Assembly: GCA_017883135.1 (NCBI GenBank)
Contig: JADGOE010000028.1
Span: 1-37,367, forward strand
Reading direction: 5' to 3'
DNA: 37,367 bases
Source of the DNA: Acidimicrobiales bacterium
GTDB taxonomy: Bacteria; Actinomycetota; Acidimicrobiia; Acidimicrobiales; RAAP-2
The notes under the pieces were generated by a model. The model was not told where the DNA came from. It was given only the letters and a program-made list of their open reading frames with translations, and did no database searches. Made by a program: the position numbers and the translations under genes. Shown piece after piece: positions 32,552 through 37,367 of the stretch (position 1 is the stretch's first letter; every line of letters starts with the position of its first letter).

Positions 32552-33139
32552 TCAAACCTCCACCACCGGTTCGACCCGATCGTCGAACTCGGTACGCAAG
32601 GCCCTCGACATCACCGCGTGCTGCAGGTAGAGGGCAGCAATGTAGGTGAGCTCGAGGATCTCCTCGTCACCCAGGTGGGTGCGAAGCGCGTCGAACAGTC
32701 CGTCGGGCACCCGCCCATGGTCGAAGACCAGGCAGTCCGTATAGGCCAGGACCAGACGCTCGGACTCTTCGTAACAGCCGGCAGCTGCCCAATGGGGAAT
32801 GGAAGCGACGAGGAGCTCGTCCACACCGAGGTCCCGCAGCGACTTGCAATGCTGGGAGAAGACGAACTGGCTGCCTGCCGCCCAGCCCACTCGGGCCTGG
32901 GCCAGCTCCCGCAGCCGGGGCGCCAGACGCCGTTTCGGGCTCTGATAGGGGCCGATACCCTGCACCGCGTGCTCGAGCACATCGGGAACCAGGGCGAACA
33001 CCGTCCACCAGTCCCCGGGTGATCCGGTGGCGGTACCCGGTTCGGCCACTGGATCGCGGCCTTCGAACACGAGGTCGTAGATCACCGACACGATGGGTGC
33101 GTCGGCCTCGGCCTTGGGCACCTGACGCAGTCGCGGCAT
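32552..33139 (-). CDS. Carboxymuconolactone decarboxylase-like (AhpD-like) protein without Cys pair
   Basis: A 195-residue all-helical CMD/AhpD-family protein. The key helix GSQFVFSQHCKSLRDLG holds the conserved His97, but the redox Cys-x-x-Cys of AhpD is absent: the position three before His97 is Phe94. The single Cys98 lies after the His. ERLVLAYTD is typical of the family. It is therefore not a normal peroxidase-type AhpD and could act as a hydrolase, isomerase or decarboxylase. It starts 9 bases after the VOC gene's stop; the next gene follows after 79 bases. Confidence 0.85.
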   Translation of the reverse strand: MPRLRQVPKAEADAPIVSVIYDLVFEGRDPVAEPGTATGSPGDWWTVFALVPDVLEHAVQGIGPYQSPKRRLAPRLRELAQARVGWAAGSQFVFSQHCKSLRDLGVDELLVASIPHWAAAGCYEESERLVLAYTDCLVFDHGRVPDGLFDALRTHLGDEEILELTYIAALYLQHAVMSRALRTEFDDRVEPVVEV

Positions 33140-33148
33140 CCGGTGCGC

Positions 33149-33703
33149 TCAGACCTTGGCCGCGTCGACGGCCCCGGCGGGCACGTGCCGGACGTCTTCG
33201 GGGGCGAGATCGCGCGCCCAGCAGGCGAACTCCAGCAGGATGCCGTCGGGGTCCTGGAAGTAGATGGACCGGACGAACACATCGGGGTGGGGGTCCTCGC
33301 TGATTCCCCACTCGCTGTCGTCGTGGTTGGCCACATGGGTGCAGTCGATTCCGGCGGCCCGCAACCGGTCGCGATAGACGTCGATCTGCTCGGGAGGGAC
33401 GGCGAAGGCCACGTGGTCCATCGATCCGACGGCGCTGGTCAGGCTGCCTTGGTCCGGGCGGGCCGCAGGTGCGGCGACGCCCGGGGCCGGCGGCGGCGCG
33501 TCGGGGAACCAGAAGAAGGCCAGGGCGTCCCCCCCGCCACAGTCGAAGAAGAAGTGCTGGCCCATCCTTGCGGGCAGCTCGATCGTCTTGATCAGTCGCA
33601 TCCCGAGGACACCGCTGTAGAACTCGACCGTTCGAGCCATGTCGCTGCACACCAGCGCCAAATGGTTGATCCCGCGGAGTTCGAAGCCGTGCGCCGAAGA
33701 CAT
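33149..33703 (-). CDS. VOC family (extradiol dioxygenase/glyoxalase-like) metalloenzyme
   Basis: A 184-residue single-domain VOC protein. A complete 2-His-1-Glu metal site is visible: His14 in INHLALV, His97 in SMDHVAFAV, and Glu158 in DGILLEFA. It could be a glyoxalase-type, dioxygenase or epimerase enzyme. The ATG at 33703 (MSSAHGFEL) is preferred over a GTG 24 codons upstream because the fold begins just after it. It is the first gene of the minus-strand cluster, and its promoter must lie in the 396-base gap to the divergent GH43-like gene. Confidence 0.88.
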   Translation of the reverse strand: MSSAHGFELRGINHLALVCSDMARTVEFYSGVLGMRLIKTIELPARMGQHFFFDCGGGDALAFFWFPDAPPPAPGVAAPAARPDQGSLTSAVGSMDHVAFAVPPEQIDVYRDRLRAAGIDCTHVANHDDSEWGISEDPHPDVFVRSIYFQDPDGILLEFACWARDLAPEDVRHVPAGAVDAAKV

Positions 33704-34099
33704 CACTGCATCCTCACCGTCCCCTCCACGGCATCCGGGTGCCCCGGATTCACCGCTCTCGCTGATGGCACCCACTCGCAGCCGACCGGCCTACCGTGCC
33801 AAACAGTAACGGAACCACGAGGTGCCGATGATTCGGCACCGGCCCAAGGAGTGCAGCTACTCCCCTGCCATTGCCGACATCAGCACCTGGGACGTTTCGC
33901 TATCACCGGATCGAACCGTTCGGCGCCCCACCGCCAGGTGATGGCGGGCGCTATTGTCGGCGGTGGGCACGTCAGGAAAGGGCGCTCGATCTCAGCGCAC
34001 TTCCACCTCGGGCCCGATCGATTCGCGTCCGAGGCACCGGTTCCTGTCCTCACCAGTGGACGGAGCCTCGACCTCTTGACCATTCACAAGGCGGTGGCC
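33704..34099. other. 396-base intergenic region between VOC and GH43-like genes
   Basis: No convincing gene is present. It separates divergent genes and must hold both promoters. It contains a perfect 8-base-arm inverted repeat (33821-33840) and a looser 9-base one (arms CCCACCGCC at 33927-33935 and its complement at 33959-33967). No clear consensus promoter or known riboswitch was recognised. A small regulatory RNA cannot be excluded. Confidence 0.5.
33821..33840. promoter_or_regulatory. Perfect 8-base-arm inverted repeat in a divergent intergenic region
   Basis: GGTGCCGA-TGAT-TCGGCACC has 8 perfect pairs around a 4-base centre. It lies 118 bases before the VOC gene start and about 260 bases before the GH43-like start. 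As no gene ends here, a repressor site or RNA hairpin is more likely than a terminator. Confidence 0.4.
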
Positions 34100-35884
34100 A
34101 TGCGACATGTTGTCAAGTGCGTGGCAGCGACCCTGATGGTGGCCGCCGGCCTGGCGGCCGCAGGCCCGGCCGTGCCGGGCAGCGCCGCCGGGGCCCGAGG
34201 GATCGCGACGATCGATGTCGCTGCATCCGGCTCGCCCGCTTTCGACGGTGACGCCCCCGACCCGAACGTGGTGCGGGACGGGTCGGACTACTACGCCTTC
34301 ACCACCGGGACGGTGCTCGGCAACCACATCCAGGCCCTGGTCGACACCTCGGGCTCACCCGCATCGGGATGGCACTCCTACACGGGCGGCCCCTACGGAT
34401 CCACGGCCCTCCCGGTGTACCCCAGCTGGGAGGCCAAGGACACCCAGACCTCGCCGGGCGTGTTCCGCTGGGACGGCAAGTGGATCATGTACTACGACGC
34501 GGCCACGGTCGGCCACCTCGGTGACACCGGGTTCAACTGCCTGTCGGTGGCCACCGTCACGACCCTCACCGTCGGTCACCCCGTCTTCACCGACACCTCC
34601 TCCCAGCCCCTGGTCTGCCAGACCGGCCTGGGAGGAGCGATCGATCCGAGCCCATTTGTGGACCCGGTCAGCGGAAATGCCTATCTGATCTGGAAGTCCA
34701 ATGACGGGACGTTCCCCGACCCGGCGATCATCTGGTCGCAGCAGCTCAGCGCCGACGGGATGTCACTTGTCGGATCACCCCAGCAGCTCCTCGCCCAGGA
34801 CAGTGCCGGCTTCCAGTGGGAGTCCACCATCGAAAATCCCGACATGGTCGATGTGGGCGGAACCTACTTCCTTCTCTTCTCTGCCGGCATCTACAGTTCG
34901 CCCTCCTACACCGAGGCGTTCGCCACGTGTGCGGGCCCGGCCGGCCCGTGCTCCCAGAGCCAGGCCACACCCATCCTCACCTCCTTCGGTTCTGCGTCAG
35001 GGCCGGGGGGCGGCTCGCTCTTTCAGGACTCCACGGGTAACTGGATGCTCGCCTACGCCGCCTGGCCTCCCCAATGCACGGACTACTCCTGCGGCGGTGC
35101 GCGTCGCCTCTTCGTGGCACCCGCGTCGATCAACGCGGCATCTCTTCCGGCCCCGGTCACCGGTATCGCCTCGACCTCGTCAGGCGACGGGTACTGGTTG
35201 ACGGATGCCCAAGGTGGAGTGACCGCCCATGGTGCAGCGCAGCTGTTCGGGTCGATGGCCGGCCAGGCCCTCAACGCACCGATCGAGCACATCGTGCCCA
35301 CCCCTGATGGCAAGGGGTACTGGCTGGTGGCCGCCGACGGTGGAACCTTCGCCTTCGGCGACGCCCAGTTCCGTGGATCGATGGGAGGCCAACCCCTCAA
35401 CGCCCCGGTGGTCTCCATGTCACCCACCAAGGACGGCAACGGATACTGGCTGGTGGCCGCCGACGGTGGGATCTTCGCCTTCGGCGACGCCCAGTTCCGT
35501 GGATCGATGGGAGGCCAACCCCTCAACGCCCCGGTGGTCGGCATCTCCTCCGACTACGCCACCGGTGGCTACTGGGAGGTGGCCACCGATGGAGGCATCT
35601 TCTCCTTCGGCGCTCCCTTCTACGGTTCCACCGGCAACCTCACCCTCAATCAGCCGGTCAACGGGATGACCGGCACGGCCGACGATGGGGGCTACTGGTT
35701 CGTAGCCTCCGACGGGGGCATCTTCTCCTTCGGCGACGCCGGGTTCCACGGCTCGATGGGCAGCGCCTACCTGAACGCTCCCATCATGGGGATGGCGGCC
35801 AGCACCGGGACGGGCGGTTACTGGCTGGTCGGGGCAGACGGAGGCATCTTCGCCTTCGGGGCACCTTTCTACGGGGCGGACTGA
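34100..35884 (+). CDS. Secreted GH43-like glycosidase with C-terminal repeat domain
   Basis: A 594-residue exported protein with a signal peptide (VVKCVAATLMVAAGLAAAG, likely cleavage after GSAAGA). Residues about 45-345 are a GH43-like five-bladed propeller: Asp54 in DAPDPNVV (base), Asp182 in IDPSPF (modulator) and Glu245 in IENPDMV (acid) match the family triad. The usual GPGH motif reads GPGGG, lacking the His. The rest is six 40-42-residue units (GYWLVAADGGIFAFGDAQF type), the same family as the protein at 26627. It probably cleaves alpha-L-arabinose or beta-xylose type polysaccharide linkages outside the cell, with the repeats binding surface or substrate. The ATG at 34100 directly precedes the signal peptide. 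Confidence 0.82.
   Translation: MRHVVKCVAATLMVAAGLAAAGPAVPGSAAGARGIATIDVAASGSPAFDGDAPDPNVVRDGSDYYAFTTGTVLGNHIQALVDTSGSPASGWHSYTGGPYGSTALPVYPSWEAKDTQTSPGVFRWDGKWIMYYDAATVGHLGDTGFNCLSVATVTTLTVGHPVFTDTSSQPLVCQTGLGGAIDPSPFVDPVSGNAYLIWKSNDGTFPDPAIIWSQQLSADGMSLVGSPQQLLAQDSAGFQWESTIENPDMVDVGGTYFLLFSAGIYSSPSYTEAFATCAGPAGPCSQSQATPILTSFGSASGPGGGSLFQDSTGNWMLAYAAWPPQCTDYSCGGARRLFVAPASINAASLPAPVTGIASTSSGDGYWLTDAQGGVTAHGAAQLFGSMAGQALNAPIEHIVPTPDGKGYWLVAADGGTFAFGDAQFRGSMGGQPLNAPVVSMSPTKDGNGYWLVAADGGIFAFGDAQFRGSMGGQPLNAPVVGISSDYATGGYWEVATDGGIFSFGAPFYGSTGNLTLNQPVNGMTGTADDGGYWFVASDGGIFSFGDAGFHGSMGSAYLNAPIMGMAASTGTGGYWLVGADGGIFAFGAPFYGAD
35165..35881 (+). repeat. Six 120-126-base tandem coding repeats
   Basis: The C-terminal repeats of the GH43-like protein. 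Units at 35318-35413 and 35444-35539 are almost identical over 96 bases at a 126-base period, pointing to recent duplication. The remaining units are more diverged. Confidence 0.8.
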
Positions 35885-35900
35885 CACACCCGCGCCGTCG

Positions 35901-35914
35901 GCCCGCGTGCGGGC
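35901..35914. terminator. Possible bidirectional terminator hairpin
   Basis: GCCCG-CGTG-CGGGC is a perfect 5-pair hairpin with a tetraloop in the 61-base gap between two convergent genes. No T-run follows on either strand, so the call is tentative. Confidence 0.3.
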
Positions 35915-35945
35915 AACACCAGCCGCCAAGGGGAGAACCGTTCGG

Positions 35946-37367
35946 TCAGGGCGCAACCGGGCCGATGGGCAGAGTCACAGTCTCGACGACCCCGCCCGCA
36001 TTGGTGGCGGAAACGTAGAGCACGAGGTCTGTCCCGACGTCGCCGACCGGCACGGTATAGGTGAACGCGGTGGCCGAGGGCAGTCCCGAGGTGACACTGG
36101 TCTGTGCATAGGTGGAAGCGATGTCGCTGCTGCAACCGGTGCCACTGCTGTGACACAGCTTCGCCCATACCGAGATCGATCCGGTGCCAGACCAACTTCC
36201 CCAGGTAGCGGTCAGCACCTGGCCGACCTGCGGCGTCCCGATCAGTGTCGGAAGGGTCAGCGAGGCCGGCGGGATGATGTACACCGTGATCTGGGTCGAC
36301 GAGGAGAGGGACGAGGTGCCCGGGACGACCGCCGACGAGGTCGAACCGTAGGTCCCAGTGGTGAACGTTCCACCGGCGGGCGGCGCCGTCAGCTGTGCCA
36401 CCAGGGTGACCGAACCGTTCGGTGGGATGGTGCCGAACGAGCAGTTGATCCGTCCGCCCACCCGGTACCCACTGTGATAAACACACGTCCCGGGCCCGGT
36501 CGTGGTCCCCACTCCAAACACCGAACTCTGGTCGGTGAGCACGACGTTGAGGGCCTCGGTACTGCCGATGTTGGTGATGGTGTACGTCCTCGGGAACACG
36601 GACCCTGCTTCGACAGAGGCGAGATTGGCGATCGACAGGCTGAGGTCGGCTCCGGTCCCGTTTACAGCGATGGCGGGCGACGGAACAGTGAAGTTGCCGG
36701 TGGAATCAGAGGCGACCAGTGTCAGTGGGCCACCGAGGGGAGCCTCCGGGTAGGCGGTCACCGTCACTGATCGGCTCCCGCCCGGGGAGATGGCGGACAT
36801 GTCGCAGGACGCGCCGTCGGGACTGCCGCCTGCGGTGTCCCAAGCACAGTAGGCGCCCGACCCCGATGGTGACACCGCCCTCCAGCCGATGTTGAACGCA
36901 GCGGGGTCACTCGGTCGGATTGCGACAACCTCACCTATCGGGCTGGCCCAGATACCGCTGTTGGCGACGGTCAGTATCGCGGTGGTGGGCGCTCCCCAGT
37001 CGGTACTTGCCAGCACGCTCGTCCAGACGGCTGAGAGCTGCGAATAGGGAAGTACCCACTGCCAGGTCAGCGCGATGACAGTTCCGTCCGGCCCGGTGGC
37101 GCGGGCGACGACCGTTGCGGGAAGCCCGGTGTTGTGGGACTCCGAACCGACGATGGTGGCGATGTCGAGCTTGGCCCCGGCGGCAAGTCTGGGCACGGTA
37201 CAGGTCCAGGTCTGCACGGTCGCAGTGGTCTTGAAGGTGCACTTGCTGACGGTGGTGGCAGGAGTCACCACGAAGTTGGCGGTGTCGGTCTGCACCGGCA
37301 CCTGTACCTTGACCTTCTGTCCGGAGCTTCTGGTCGATCCGTGGTTCACAGCGGTGACGGTCGAGAA
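35946..37367 (-). CDS. Surface protein with DUF11/Ig-like repeats, 5' end outside the window
   Basis: At least 474 residues at the C-terminal end of a protein that continues past the right edge. The frame is open to the last base, and the first Val-Asn-His codons (GTG) are inside a beta-strand context (FSTVTAVNHG), so GTG at 37349 is probably not the true start. The content is Ser/Thr/Gly-rich beta repeats of the DUF11/Ig type: VTVTAYPEAPLGGPLTLVA, YTITNIGSTEALNVVLTD, with paired Cys in several units. A final module around WGSWSGTGSISVWAKLCHSSGTGCSS resembles Ig-like repeats of cell-surface adhesins. No LPXTG motif is visible at the C-terminus. It converges on the GH43-like gene. Confidence 0.72.
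   Translation of the reverse strand, partial: FSTVTAVNHGSTRSSGQKVKVQVPVQTDTANFVVTPATTVSKCTFKTTATVQTWTCTVPRLAAGAKLDIATIVGSESHNTGLPATVVARATGPDGTVIALTWQWVLPYSQLSAVWTSVLASTDWGAPTTAILTVANSGIWASPIGEVVAIRPSDPAAFNIGWRAVSPSGSGAYCAWDTAGGSPDGASCDMSAISPGGSRSVTVTAYPEAPLGGPLTLVASDSTGNFTVPSPAIAVNGTGADLSLSIANLASVEAGSVFPRTYTITNIGSTEALNVVLTDQSSVFGVGTTTGPGTCVYHSGYRVGGRINCSFGTIPPNGSVTLVAQLTAPPAGGTFTTGTYGSTSSAVVPGTSSLSSSTQITVYIIPPASLTLPTLIGTPQVGQVLTATWGSWSGTGSISVWAKLCHSSGTGCSSDIASTYAQTSVTSGLPSATAFTYTVPVGDVGTDLVLYVSATNAGGVVETVTLPIGPVAP

Overview
The window is high-GC, densely coded DNA. It is read here as the chromosome of an actinobacterium, most likely class Acidimicrobiia. Supporting signs are the MurT/GatD pair for lipid II amidation, two LLM-class F420-type oxidoreductases, frequent GTG starts, apparently leaderless TetR genes, and secreted proteins carrying tandem 41-42-residue 'GYYEVASDGGIFAFG' units, which I associate with Acidimicrobiia. 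No tRNA, rRNA, insertion sequence, prophage or CRISPR array was seen. The taxonomic placement is an inference made without any search.

Layout. 1-3358: an amidase (minus) diverges from a VOC protein and a small membrane protein. 3366-10411: a TetR regulator diverges from a tightly coupled four-gene operon (reductase-HAD fusion, zinc alcohol dehydrogenase, LarA-like protein, PlsC acyltransferase). Every junction in the operon is a 4-base overlap, and the TetR/operon gap is only 23 bases holding a perfect 12-base palindrome. This is the best candidate for an undescribed lipid pathway. 10475-14042 (minus): HAD-PlsC fusion, murT and gatD, also joined by 4-base overlaps. Upstream of them lie a sigma-70-like promoter and two C-rich-loop hairpins that look like the actinobacterial 6C RNA. 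14294-17480: a LysR regulator and a secreted IPT/TIG-like protein whose 3' end is frameshifted. Three 11-base-spaced CTCTCAY boxes resembling a Pho box precede that gene. 17574-21955: GNAT, YqgE, an enoyl-CoA hydratase-like protein, a small Cys-rich protein, and a TetR-MFS pair with a clear 16-base operator. 21907-26485 (minus): mscL, a hypothetical, an LLM oxidoreductase, a nitroreductase, a peroxiredoxin and nhaA. 26627-28852 (minus): a large secreted repeat protein. 28930-33703 (minus): a six-gene putative catabolic operon (VOC, CMD-like, APH-like kinase, CrtC/AttH-like protein, 4HBT thioesterase, LLM oxidoreductase). 34100-35884: a secreted GH43-like protein with the same C-terminal repeat family. 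35946-37367 (minus): a surface protein that runs off the window.

How the genes fit together. There is one TetR-controlled lipid-modifying operon, one envelope operon linking phospholipid acylation to peptidoglycan amidation, one probable acyl-CoA/cyclic-compound catabolic operon, and several large exported proteins. Functions rest on motifs read by eye. Start codons were chosen from overlaps, Shine-Dalgarno-like sequences and family alignment, and no homology search was run.
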